Shown here: piece by piece, positions 33,039 through 39,305 of the stretch
Position numbering within the stretch: the first letter of the stretch is position 1
Layout: every line of letters starts with the position of its first letter
Source of the DNA: a virus
Virus record (IMG/VR): IMGVR_UViG_3300046516_000095
Location: 1 to 45,684 of that record
DNA: 45,684 bases
Reading direction: 5' to 3' (one strand)
Made by a program: the position numbers and the translations under genes
Notes under the pieces: generated by a model
What the model was told of the DNA's origin: nothing
Database searches by the model: none
Seen by the model: the letters and a program-made list of their open reading frames with translations, nothing else

Positions 33039-33646
33039 AGCATCCAGGCTGGTACAACCCTCAACAGCCGTGGAATAACCCAGACCAGAGTTACTGGCAA
33101 AACCACACACATCAAAACGAGGGGTTCCAGAAGGCCATCGAGGAAGCCCTACTCAAGGGCATGGGCGTGGTTAAGGTCGAGCACGTCCCGGCTGCGGAAG
33201 TGGCGAAGCCTGCAAACCCCAAGCAACTCTACGGCGACAAGAAGCCGCCCCTGCACCTGATCCACATGATCGCCCAACTGCACGAATCGGCGGCGCTGCA
33301 TAGCGGGAAGCTCAAGTACGGCTGCAACAACTACCTCGAGACCGAAGTCGAGGCGATGACTTACGTAGGTGCCGTGCTTCGCCACCTCGGCCAGTGGGTC
33401 TCCGGGGAGCGTGTGGACTCCAAGGAACTGGTCCATCACCTCGGGGCCGTACGGGCCTGCACGAACATCCTGCTGACCGCTGAGGCCACTGGGATGCTGA
33501 TCGACAACCGCCCACTCTGCGGCTTCGACCCGGATCGCCGGTTAAACGAAGCGCCCAAGAGCTACCAGGGGGCGACCCGCATGGCCTTCGCTGAAGTCGA
33601 GGCGACCATCGAGCACCTGAACCAACTCTACCCGGTGAAAGCATGA
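33026..33646 (+). CDS. DUF5664-like predicted dNTP diphosphohydrolase
   Basis: 206 aa. KKPPLHLIHMIAQLHESAAL, KYGCNNYLETEVEAMTYVGA and VLRHLGQWVSGERVDSKELV, with HHLGAVRAC, match the DUF5664 pattern ('KPPLxLI...KYG..NW...A..RHL..W..GE..D....HL.H'). Some members hydrolyse dATP/dGTP. N-terminal ~60 residues are Trp/Asn/Gln-rich (WYNPQQPWNNPDQSYWQN). It may shape the nucleotide pool during phage replication. Confidence 0.72.
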   Translation: MDSVKHPGWYNPQQPWNNPDQSYWQNHTHQNEGFQKAIEEALLKGMGVVKVEHVPAAEVAKPANPKQLYGDKKPPLHLIHMIAQLHESAALHSGKLKYGCNNYLETEVEAMTYVGAVLRHLGQWVSGERVDSKELVHHLGAVRACTNILLTAEATGMLIDNRPLCGFDPDRRLNEAPKSYQGATRMAFAEVEATIEHLNQLYPVKA

Positions 33647-33786
33647 TCGAGTGTCCGTATTCGATCGGCTACGAGGAGGCCCTCATGGGATTCGAACTCT
33701 GTGACAACCCGTACGACTATGGGACCGATGCGTACGGCGAGTACCGGCGCGGGATGCTGGACGCTCTTAGCGATTGCGGCGAATAA
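33643..33786 (+). CDS. RMF/CrpP-like small protein
   Basis: 47 aa, MIECPYSIGYEEALMGFELC then DNPYDYGT and YRRGMLDAL. The spacing 'GYexaxxG....NPY......y..G...A' resembles ribosome modulation factor-like/CrpP small phage proteins. Role not known. Confidence 0.6.
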   Translation: MIECPYSIGYEEALMGFELCDNPYDYGTDAYGEYRRGMLDALSDCGE

Positions 33787-33807
33787 CAACCAACCTGGGG
33801 ACACCCA

Positions 33808-33990
33808 ATGAACAACCTGTACTACAAGGGCACGCGGGTGTCCCCCTCTAGCACCCTGGGCACCATGATGCTCTACCTGCGCGAGATGGGGCCGAAGCTG
33901 TCCGACGCAGCCCGCGCGGACCTGAAGATCCGCATCGAGAAGGCGCACCAAGAGTGTGACGCCGAGTATCGCAAGTGGGGGAACAAGTGA
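33808..33990 (+). CDS. Hypothetical protein (60 aa)
   Basis: MNNLYYKGTRVSPSSTLGTM... short strand followed by two helices (LSDAARADLKIRIEKAHQEC). Preceded by TGGGGACACCCA. Function unknown. Confidence 0.6.
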   Translation: MNNLYYKGTRVSPSSTLGTMMLYLREMGPKLSDAARADLKIRIEKAHQECDAEYRKWGNK

Positions 33991-34217
33991 GCACCGTATT
34001 CAAGCGGTTCGACGCCTACCACCAGGACGTCCACCCGGACTCCCAGGGAGAGTACGTGCTGGCCCAGGACGCCTACGACAAGGTGGCGGTCCTCGAGGCC
34101 CAGATTCAAATCCTGAAAGATCAACTCAAGACCGCCCGAGCGGAAGCGAAGAGCTTCGTCGAGGCTGGCGCGGCCATCCACGGCCAAATACTGTACGTAA
34201 AGCGAGAAGAGAAATGA
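33987..34217 (+). CDS. Coiled-coil protein (76 aa)
   Basis: GTG start overlapping the previous stop (GTGA). A heptad-rich helix (VLEAQIQILKDQLKTARAEA) occupies residues ~35-60. Function unknown. Confidence 0.6.
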   Translation: MSTVFKRFDAYHQDVHPDSQGEYVLAQDAYDKVAVLEAQIQILKDQLKTARAEAKSFVEAGAAIHGQILYVKREEK

Positions 34218-34438
34218 ATGCAACGAAAGTAATGCTGAAGGCCGTGGTCCTTACGGCCCTCATGCAGGCAGTGCAACAGCAGCGCCGCGAGCCGACCCGA
34301 GAAGAGCGCATCGTGGTCGACAGCTTCAACGAGGAACTCATGGTCCTCGAGGCCACGGGAGCAGTCCTGGACCGTCCGCTTGACGAGGTCTACCTGGACC
34401 TCCTCGCGGCCATCGACACTCTAGAGGAAGTGCTGTGA
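34214..34438 (+). CDS. Helical hypothetical protein (74 aa)
   Basis: MNATKVMLKAVVLTALMQAV... all-helical, with basic centre (QQQRREPTREER) and acidic end. Four-base overlaps on both sides. Function unknown. Confidence 0.6.
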   Translation: MNATKVMLKAVVLTALMQAVQQQRREPTREERIVVDSFNEELMVLEATGAVLDRPLDEVYLDLLAAIDTLEEVL

Positions 34439-34599
34439 GCAGTCTGAAGACATTCTACGGCGGCTACTTCTGCCAAGCGACACCCGAGGCCCGCAACAAC
34501 ATCCCGGGATACAAGGTCGTGATCCCTTCGTACAACAACCATGAGTCGTGGGTCCCTGCGGACTTCTTCGACCTGTTCTTCAAGGAACTCACGCAATGA
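34435..34599 (+). CDS. Hypothetical protein (54 aa)
   Basis: GTG start in the overlap GTGA. VSSLKTFYGGYFCQATPEAR, then VVIPSYNNHESWVPADFFDL. A mixed small fold; function unknown. Confidence 0.55.
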   Translation: MSSLKTFYGGYFCQATPEARNNIPGYKVVIPSYNNHESWVPADFFDLFFKELTQ

Positions 34600-34817
34600 A
34601 GCTCGAGAACCAAGAGTTCTATTGGGCGCTGGTCAAGACCACGGTCCCGAGCGGGCCTTACTCGCGCTACGAGGCAGCCCTGGGAACCTTCATGGGTGGT
34701 CCCTCGGGCACCTCGAGTGCGCCGCACCTCTACCGCTCCGAAGGCAAGGCCAAGGCCCGTGCTGGTAACGGGGGGCAGTGGCAGGTGGCCAAGGTGCGCC
34801 TGGAGATCGTCGAATAA
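34596..34817 (+). CDS. Hypothetical protein (73 aa)
   Basis: MKLENQEFYWALVKTTVPSG... with a LYRSEGKAKARAGNGGQWQV segment. Looks like a small beta protein; function unknown. Confidence 0.6.
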   Translation: MKLENQEFYWALVKTTVPSGPYSRYEAALGTFMGGPSGTSSAPHLYRSEGKAKARAGNGGQWQVAKVRLEIVE

Positions 34818-35131
34818 TGCCCAAGAAAGGTAGTTACCAAATACCGTTCGACAAGGACGGCAACCAGATGGGCTATGCGGCGAGGTGGCATGAGATCGAG
34901 TGGCGGGATAACACGCCCTTCATCGACACACTTACTTACGTAGGGTTCAGCAGGGGCCGTAGCGCCGCGACGCTTCACTTCGAGCGCTCGGACGGGACAG
35001 GGGTTGAGTTCTTCATGACGGACTTTGACGCTATTGTCCTGCTCCTGCGGGACGGTAAGCTGACCGGGACGTTCGCGTTCGTGAAGCGCGGCCAGAACTA
35101 CGGGTGCCACATGCTTCAGGAGGTCGAATGA
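34817..35131 (+). CDS. Hypothetical protein (104 aa)
   Basis: 104 aa, MPKKGSYQIPFDKDGNQMGY, then RWHEIEWRDNTPFIDTLTYV and a beta-rich body. ATG overlaps the previous stop (TAATG). Function unknown. Confidence 0.65.
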   Translation: MPKKGSYQIPFDKDGNQMGYAARWHEIEWRDNTPFIDTLTYVGFSRGRSAATLHFERSDGTGVEFFMTDFDAIVLLLRDGKLTGTFAFVKRGQNYGCHMLQEVE

Positions 35132-35310
35132 ACGCCCTGGACCCCTACACGTTCGGACCTACGGGGTTCAAGCGGGACCGTGCGAGCAGCGCGGATACCG
35201 TAACGATTCCCCTGGCCACCTACGAGGCCATGCAACGCAAGATCGAATACCTCGAGCGCCAGGCCTTCGTGGACTCATGGCGCACTAACCCCGACAGGAT
35301 GGGATCGTGA
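35128..35310 (+). CDS. Hypothetical protein (60 aa), last middle gene
   Basis: MNALDPYTFGPTGFKRDRAS, with helix TYEAMQRKIEYLERQAFVD. It overlaps the previous gene by 4 bases and has AGGAGG ~6 bases before its ATG. Ends the middle operon before a strong terminator. Confidence 0.6.
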   Translation: MNALDPYTFGPTGFKRDRASSADTVTIPLATYEAMQRKIEYLERQAFVDSWRTNPDRMGS

Positions 35311-35334
35311 CAACAGAGAACAACTAGTCCTCCT

Positions 35335-35361
35335 CCCCTCCCTCCGGAGGGTTTTTTTTCA
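35335..35361 (+). terminator. Intrinsic terminator of middle operon
   Basis: CCCTCC-CTCC-GGAGGG followed by eight T. Separates the DNA metabolism block from the lysogeny block. Confidence 0.85.
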
Positions 35362-35370
35362 CTGACCCTA

Positions 35371-35406
35371 TTGCATTAGGTAGTACAAGTAGGTACAGTA
35401 CAACCC
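35371..35406 (+). promoter_or_regulatory. Integrase promoter with shared operator
   Basis: TTGCAT (35371-76), 17-bp spacer, TACAGT (35394-99). The spacer contains GTACAAGTAGGTAC (35383-96), an exact inverted match to the early promoter element at 17691-17704, and GTACAGTACAAC follows. This implies a common regulator. Confidence 0.75.
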
Positions 35407-35456
35407 AAGCAGAGATACGTCTGAATAACAACCCTCATACGAATAAGGAGACCACC

Positions 35457-36266
35457 ATGAAGACCGCAGCCAAACAGAAGGCACCGACGAACCTCCACGA
35501 ACTCCTTCGGATCGCCGCCAAGGCCCTGTGGCGCGGTAAGGCCTACGAACTCACCGCTTACCGCAACGTCGAGCAGTTCATCAAGGTGGTCGGCAACCTG
35601 GCCCTCGAGGACGTCCGGACGACGACCATCGACGACTTCATCCTGGAGGTCCAAGGGACCATCGCGGACGCCACGGTCAACCGCAAGCTGGCCAACATCC
35701 ACACGGTCCTAAAGTACGGCTTCGAGCGCGAGTGGATCGCCAAGATGCCGAAGTTCGAATGGAAGGAAGAAACGGAGGGACGCACCCGCTGGTTGACAGA
35801 AGTCGAAGAAATTCAGATGTTCGCCCTCTTGGACACCTGGGGAGAGGCCGAGGTCGCTAGGTTCCTTACGGTCTCCATCGACACCGGAATGCGCCGCTCG
35901 GAGATCCTGAAGCTCGAGGCGAAGAACGTGGATGGACCGTGGGTTCGGCTGTGGGTCAACAAGACGAAGAAGCCCCGCTCGGTGCCCCTCAGCGTCCGCG
36001 CTCAGGAGGCGATTGCCCAGGGTCTGCCCTTCGCCCTGGACGAGGGGAAACTGCGGGCTGTATGGCTGCGCCTGAAGGTGGCCATGGGCCTCGAGGGGGA
36101 CGACGACTTCGTCCTTCACGCCCTGCGACATACCGCCGCAACCCGGACGCTGTCGAGGACTGGGAACATCGCGGTAGTCCAGAAGCTCCTCGGACACCGT
36201 AAGATACAGACGACGATGCGCTACGCCCACATCTCGGACGAGGACCTGCTGGCGGCTGTGCGGTAA
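35457..36266 (+). CDS. int: Tyrosine recombinase / integrase
   Basis: 269 aa with an N-terminal SAM-like core-binding domain (residues ~5-95) and C-terminal catalytic domain. Arg I lies in IDTGMRRSEILKL, a beta-hairpin Lys in VNKTKKPRSVPL, HxxR in LHALRHTAATRT, His in LLGHRKIQTT, and the Tyr nucleophile in MRYAHIS. All catalytic residues are visible. It could integrate the phage or resolve multimers of its plasmid form. AAGGAG precedes the ATG. Confidence 0.94.
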   Translation: MKTAAKQKAPTNLHELLRIAAKALWRGKAYELTAYRNVEQFIKVVGNLALEDVRTTTIDDFILEVQGTIADATVNRKLANIHTVLKYGFEREWIAKMPKFEWKEETEGRTRWLTEVEEIQMFALLDTWGEAEVARFLTVSIDTGMRRSEILKLEAKNVDGPWVRLWVNKTKKPRSVPLSVRAQEAIAQGLPFALDEGKLRAVWLRLKVAMGLEGDDDFVLHALRHTAATRTLSRTGNIAVVQKLLGHRKIQTTMRYAHISDEDLLAAVR

Positions 36267-36279
36267 TCCTCTAACTTAG

Positions 36280-36332
36280 GGAAAGTTTACTGTTGGGTTT
36301 TTGTCACATTCATCCTACTTGTAAACCTTTCC
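36280..36332. repeat. Imperfect inverted repeat after integrase
   Basis: GGAAAGTTTAC and GTAAACCTTTCC flank a ~29-base loop (one-base insertion in the right arm). It could be an arm/core of a recombination site or a regulatory element. Nothing else is visible between the integrase stop and 36407. Confidence 0.35.
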
Positions 36333-36406
36333 TTCAAATGCTACATTTAATGCCGCCGCGAAAGCGTTTGCAACAAGTTGTAACGAATCTTGACCCCTCA
36401 AAGAAC

Positions 36407-36706
36407 ATGCAACTGATCTCTGCCTATTTGTCTGATAATACTACGGTGTCCTTGGTCTCCGAAGGCACCGAGGAAGACCCCGAGTCGCACCAGCACCACC
36501 TGCTGATCGACGGGAATCTCGAGTGTTCCTATAGCACCTGGGACCACGCTTGGGAAGAGTTTGGCCTCTGTGTTAGATGTACCACACTAACAGAAGTGGT
36601 AAAGGTTGCTAGGGACTGCACGAACCTGTACAGTACAAGCACTGAAAACACAAACGAGGACCAGCCAAATGAACGCAGTATCGGGCAAGAGTGTAGCTCC
36701 TGCTAA
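36407..36706 (+). CDS. Hypothetical protein (99 aa), start uncertain
   Basis: The frame is open from 36293; the ATG at 36407 gives MQLISAYLSDNTTVSLVSEG, an acidic His-containing middle and a C-terminus (TLTEVVKVARDCTN). It overlaps the next gene start by 38 bases in another frame and holds the next gene's promoter in its 3' end. Ribosome sites are weak. Possibly a small regulator; low certainty. Confidence 0.4.
   Translation: MQLISAYLSDNTTVSLVSEGTEEDPESHQHHLLIDGNLECSYSTWDHAWEEFGLCVRCTTLTEVVKVARDCTNLYSTSTENTNEDQPNERSIGQECSSC
36571..36634 (+). promoter_or_regulatory. Promoter of the partition/replication operon
   Basis: TTGCTA (36606-11), 17-bp spacer, TACAGT (36629-34), the same -10 as the integrase promoter. 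A GTACAGTAC operator-like element overlaps the -10. A perfect inverted repeat TGTTAG-N10-CTAACA (36571-92) lies just upstream and may bind an autoregulator. Confidence 0.65.
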
Positions 36707-37025
36707 GGTAGCTTCAAAGGCAGCAGACAAAGCGGCGATGAGTGTTGAGGAGCAGTTGAGGGCGGCACAAGCGGAGATCGCCCGATTGCAGGAGTTAGCC
36801 CGCGAGGAGGCGACCAAGTCGGCCCGCTTCCCTTGGGAAAACCCAGACATAATCCAAGCGCAGCCGCGCATGGGGTACAACTTCAAGATGGAACCGGAGT
36901 TGTACCTCAAGGTCAAGTGGATCGTTGAGAACGTGGGTGGGATGAAGTCGATGCAGGTGTTTCTGGACCGTGCGGCAAACGAGATGGCCGATGCGGTGAT
37001 CGATAGGTTCACCAAGTTGAAGTGA
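36669..37025 (+). CDS. Ribbon-helix-helix-like DNA-binding regulator
   Basis: 118 aa. An Ala/Lys-rich N-terminus and a coiled-coil segment (VEEQLRAAQAEIARLQELAR) lead to an RHH-like end: GYNFKMEPELYLKVKWIVEN then MKSMQVFLDRAANEMADAVI. Located directly upstream of parA behind its own promoter, it is a candidate repressor or partition adaptor. The RHH call is by pattern only. Confidence 0.55.
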   Translation: MNAVSGKSVAPAKVASKAADKAAMSVEEQLRAAQAEIARLQELAREEATKSARFPWENPDIIQAQPRMGYNFKMEPELYLKVKWIVENVGGMKSMQVFLDRAANEMADAVIDRFTKLK

Positions 37026-37030
37026 TCAGT

Positions 37031-37053
37031 GCCCCGCTCTGTCGGGGCTTTGG
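37031..37053 (+). terminator. GC hairpin after the RHH gene (weak terminator/attenuator)
   Basis: GCCCCG-CTCTGT-CGGGGC followed by TTTGG. The short T-tract suggests partial termination between the regulator gene and parA. Confidence 0.5.
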
Positions 37054-37057
37054 TCTG

Positions 37058-37123
37058 CCAAGGAACCAAGTTTCCTTCCTTGGAAGTTTCCTTTATTCTT
37101 TCATTCGTTCCTTCCTACCTTGG
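37058..37123. repeat. parS-like repeat cluster upstream of parA
   Basis: CCAAGGAACCAAG (37058-70), TTCCTTGG (37076-83), TTCCTTTATT and CTTCCTACCTTGG (37111-23) are direct and inverted versions of the AACCAAGGAA unit. The same unit recurs three times inside the parB-like gene. Likely centromere/operator for the partition proteins. Confidence 0.6.
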
Positions 37124-37130
37124 AGCCAGA

Positions 37131-37775
37131 ATGAGGACCATCGTGTATTCGTGCCTGAAGGGTGGCAGCGGAAAGACCACGCACTCGGCTCACTTCGCGT
37201 GTGCTCTAGAGGACCTGGGGCACGGCCCCGTAGTGACCATGGACCTAGACCCCCAAGGGTCCCTCTCGGCATGGTGGAACGACAGGACCAAGGAGACCCC
37301 TGCGTTTGCACTGGTCGAAGACGTGGCGCACCTCCCCAGGAAACACGCAGAGCTTGCAAGCGCCGGGTACGCGTGGTGTGTAGTTGACACCCCTCCGCAG
37401 GACCACGCGATCAACGAGGAGGCCATAAAACTGGCCGACATGGTCATCATCCCTGTGAAGCACTCTCCGCATGACATACGCGCGGCGAAGACTACGGTCG
37501 CTATGTGTAAGGGCCTCGGAAAGCCTTTCTTCTTCCTGCTCAACGAGACGAACGGGAAGGCCGTAGCGCTCGACGCAACCCGCAATCTAGCCGCTATGGG
37601 TCCTGTGATCCCCCACAACGTACCGAAGCTCAATGGCTACTGGATGGCCATGATCCCCGGCGGCGTCTTTAAGGAGCACAACAAGGGCACCGGGGCCATC
37701 ATTATTGACCAAGTGGCGGACTTCGTCGTGAGCCAGTTCATCGCCCCACCCAAGCGGGAGAAGGCACATGTCTAA
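37131..37775 (+). CDS. parA: ParA-family partition ATPase
   Basis: 214 aa from the ATG at 37131 (GGAG 7 bases upstream). Deviant Walker A CLKGGSGKTT (residues 8-17), TMDLDPQGSLSAWWNDR (switch I region), VVDTPPQDH (Walker B-like, ~84-92) and KLADMVIIPVKHSP are all typical. No N-terminal HTH, so it resembles the small type Ib ParA class that works with RHH proteins. It segregates low-copy plasmids. Confidence 0.92.
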   Translation: MRTIVYSCLKGGSGKTTHSAHFACALEDLGHGPVVTMDLDPQGSLSAWWNDRTKETPAFALVEDVAHLPRKHAELASAGYAWCVVDTPPQDHAINEEAIKLADMVIIPVKHSPHDIRAAKTTVAMCKGLGKPFFFLLNETNGKAVALDATRNLAAMGPVIPHNVPKLNGYWMAMIPGGVFKEHNKGTGAIIIDQVADFVVSQFIAPPKREKAHV

Positions 37776-38115
37776 GTCGATCTCCTTGGGGGCCGTGGTG
37801 CAGAAAGGAGGAGCAGCGCCAGCGGCCCTGGAACCAAGGAAAGAAGGAAGTAACCAAGGAACCAAGGAACCTTCCTTTGAAGGAACGAAGGAAACTTCGA
37901 GGGAATCAAGGAAGGAAGCTATCCGCCGCCGAACGTGGGAGGGGCAGGACGAGGTGATCAAGGTAAACTTCGAGGTCCCCATGCGGATCCGGACGAAGCT
38001 AAACACACTGAAGAGCCTCGGGCGCATCAAGAGCGGCAAGGGGTTCGTGGCTGATGTCCTAGAGGCAGCCCTGGACGCGGAGATCGCCAAGGCAGAGGAG
38101 GAGGGCTTCCTATGA
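37768..38115 (+). CDS. Ribbon-helix-helix centromere-binding protein (ParB/ParG-like)
   Basis: 115 aa overlapping parA by 8 bases. A long flexible basic N-terminal tail (residues ~20-60) and C-terminal RHH-like domain KVNFEVPMRIRTKLNTLKSL then KGFVADVLEAALDAEIAKAE. Tail plus RHH is the architecture of ParG/ParR-like partners of type Ib ParA. The DNA coding for the tail contains three AACCAAGGAA repeats, so it may bind within its own gene. Confidence 0.75.
   Translation: MSKSISLGAVVQKGGAAPAALEPRKEGSNQGTKEPSFEGTKETSRESRKEAIRRRTWEGQDEVIKVNFEVPMRIRTKLNTLKSLGRIKSGKGFVADVLEAALDAEIAKAEEEGFL
37832..37917. repeat. Intragenic AACCAAGGAA repeats
   Basis: Exact AACCAAGGAA at 37832-41, 37852-61 and 37860-69, then TTCCTTTGAAGGAA and AAGGAA variants to 37917. 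They match the cluster upstream of parA and encode the low-complexity tail of the ParB-like protein. Confidence 0.65.
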
Positions 38116-38684
38116 ACGCGCCGGAACCGCAGCAGGCAGACATGTTCGCGGCTGAGACTGTGTGGTTCCACCTGTTCCGGGCGATGCTCGAGAACGGGGA
38201 CGCCGCGAAGATGGGCGGAAACGCCTTCCTCACTTACTGCTCCATTAAGTCCCATACCAACTTCAAGACAGGCAAGGCGTGGCCGGGAATTGACGTCCTC
38301 ATGACGAAGACAGGGCTGTCCAAGAGCCAGGTGCTCAGGGAACTGAAGACCCTGGAGGACATGGGGTACATCACCAGAGAGAAGAAAGGGCGGAACAACG
38401 TCTACACACTGCGGGAGCGCGTGGGGATCTCGGATGACCAGGGGAGGCCCGTAGCTGCCGCTACGTGGGACTACGTTCCGGATGGTGTGAAGAATGCTGT
38501 GGCAGAACTGAAGCGCGTGATGATGACCGGGGACTTCGCGGGGGCCAAGATCATCAGCATAGAGAACCTGACAGTGAACGTGTTCAACGACCACTCCGCG
38601 CAGTTCAACATGCAGAGCCTGCTGGAGAACATGGACAAGCTGGACCCTGCGATTCGGGAGAAGCTGCGGGACAAGTTGAAATAG
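38112..38684 (+). CDS. Candidate plasmid replication initiator (winged-helix)
   Basis: 190 aa overlapping parB-like gene as ATGA. Residues ~15-100 form a winged helix of the HTH_36 type: GGNAFLTYCSIKSHTNFKTG, KAWPGIDVLMTKTGLSKSQV and LRELKTLEDMGYITREKKGR. The C-terminal ~90 residues are helical (EKLRDKLK end). Its stop codon lies inside the first of three AATAGGTGTC repeats, the usual place for an initiator and its origin. Alternative: a lysogeny regulator. Confidence 0.68.
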   Translation: MNAPEPQQADMFAAETVWFHLFRAMLENGDAAKMGGNAFLTYCSIKSHTNFKTGKAWPGIDVLMTKTGLSKSQVLRELKTLEDMGYITREKKGRNNVYTLRERVGISDDQGRPVAAATWDYVPDGVKNAVAELKRVMMTGDFAGAKIISIENLTVNVFNDHSAQFNMQSLLENMDKLDPAIREKLRDKLK

Positions 38685-38860
38685 GTGTCATCGGTGACAC
38701 GTATCAGGGGTGCGACCTGTCACTAATTAATAGGTGTCTTCCAAGGCACCGATTCGCCGGGAATAGGTGTCACCCAAGACACCCTAACGAGAAAGATGTT
38801 TACCTTAACAATAGAGAAAAGTTATCCACAATGAAGACGCTCATCGCTACCTTATCCACA
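38680..38860. other. Putative iteron-type replication origin
   Basis: Three AATAGGTGTC repeats (38680-89, 38729-38, 38762-71) are each followed by an inverted half (GTGTCA-TCGG-TGACAC; GGTGTC-N6-GGCACC; GGTGTC-N6-GACACC). An AT-rich stretch (38791-38820) and two perfect DnaA boxes TTATCCACA (38822-30 and 38852-60) follow. This set directly after a winged-helix protein is the layout of a theta-type plasmid origin. Confidence 0.7.
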
Positions 38861-39058
38861 GCCCTGTCCCTTTCGGCCTGTGCGACCCCTGACTTCGACT
38901 GGCGCTACGCCGACCACTCGTGCTCCATGCACTGCTCGGACGCCTACAACGAGTGCCTGTCGTCCAATCCGCTGACCCCAGGGATCCAGAAGCTCCAGTG
39001 CAACTCGTCCCTGAAGCTCTGCGCGACGACCTGCGGAGCCACACTCGTCAACAATTGA
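38831..39058 (+). CDS. Cys-rich predicted lipoprotein
   Basis: 75 aa. Signal peptide MKTLIATLSTALSLSAC with lipobox L-S-A-C at ~14-17, then a short mature part with seven further Cys, in paired C-x3-C and CATTC spacing (HSCSMHCSDAYNECL, LQCNSSLKLCATTCG). Likely exported and disulfide-bonded. Expressed beside the replication genes, it could be a lysogenic surface factor such as superinfection exclusion. The second DnaA box lies within its signal-peptide codons. Confidence 0.75.
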   Translation: MKTLIATLSTALSLSACATPDFDWRYADHSCSMHCSDAYNECLSSNPLTPGIQKLQCNSSLKLCATTCGATLVNN

Positions 39059-39062
39059 CGTC

Positions 39063-39116
39063 AAAAAGACCCCCCTCAAGGTTCCCGTAATGGGTTCCCG
39101 AGGGGGTTATTTTTTT
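39063..39116. terminator. Bidirectional terminator between converging operons
   Basis: ACCCCCCTC and GAGGGGGT arms with an inner CCC/GGG pairing, followed by TATTTTTTT on the + strand and preceded by AAAAAGA (TTTTT on the other strand). It ends the rightward lysogeny block and can stop leftward transcription after the lysis genes. Confidence 0.8.
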
Positions 39117-39143
39117 CACTGCGGGCGCTATCCTGGCTATAAT
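39115..39143 (+). promoter_or_regulatory. Candidate sigma70 promoter of a small RNA
   Basis: A perfect TATAAT (39138-43) with TTCACT 17 bases upstream (weak -35). Start predicted near 39150, just after the bidirectional terminator. Confidence 0.55.
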
Positions 39144-39149
39144 GAGAGC

Positions 39150-39265
39150 GACACATGTGCCCTCCTCAAGTTCGCATGTGACGACCGCTCGAAGCTTCCT
39201 AGGGCCAGTGAGCGTAAGGGTTGGCTAGACACGCGGGAAAGCCCGCTTCGGCGGGACTTTTCTTT
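39150..39265 (+). ncRNA. Candidate small RNA (~115 nt)
   Basis: Bounded by the TATAAT promoter and a strong terminator. A CACATG/CATGTG stem (39152-57/39175-80) exposes a loop with CCCTCCTC, complementary to Shine-Dalgarno sequences. The 3' end is CCCGC-TTCG-GCGGG with AAAG/CTTT flanks (39238-60) and TCTTTT. No ribosome site or credible ORF is present. Could regulate copy number or immunity. Confidence 0.5.
39238..39265 (+). terminator. Intrinsic terminator with TTCG tetraloop
   Basis: AAAG-CCCGC-TTCG-GCGGG-(A)-CTTT followed by TCTTTT. Typical strong rho-independent terminator in the + direction; in the opposite direction the T-run is short. Confidence 0.85.
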
Positions 39266-39305
39266 TGGTCCGAAGAATTGATAAACTCTATTACGTCAAG
39301 TCGTA

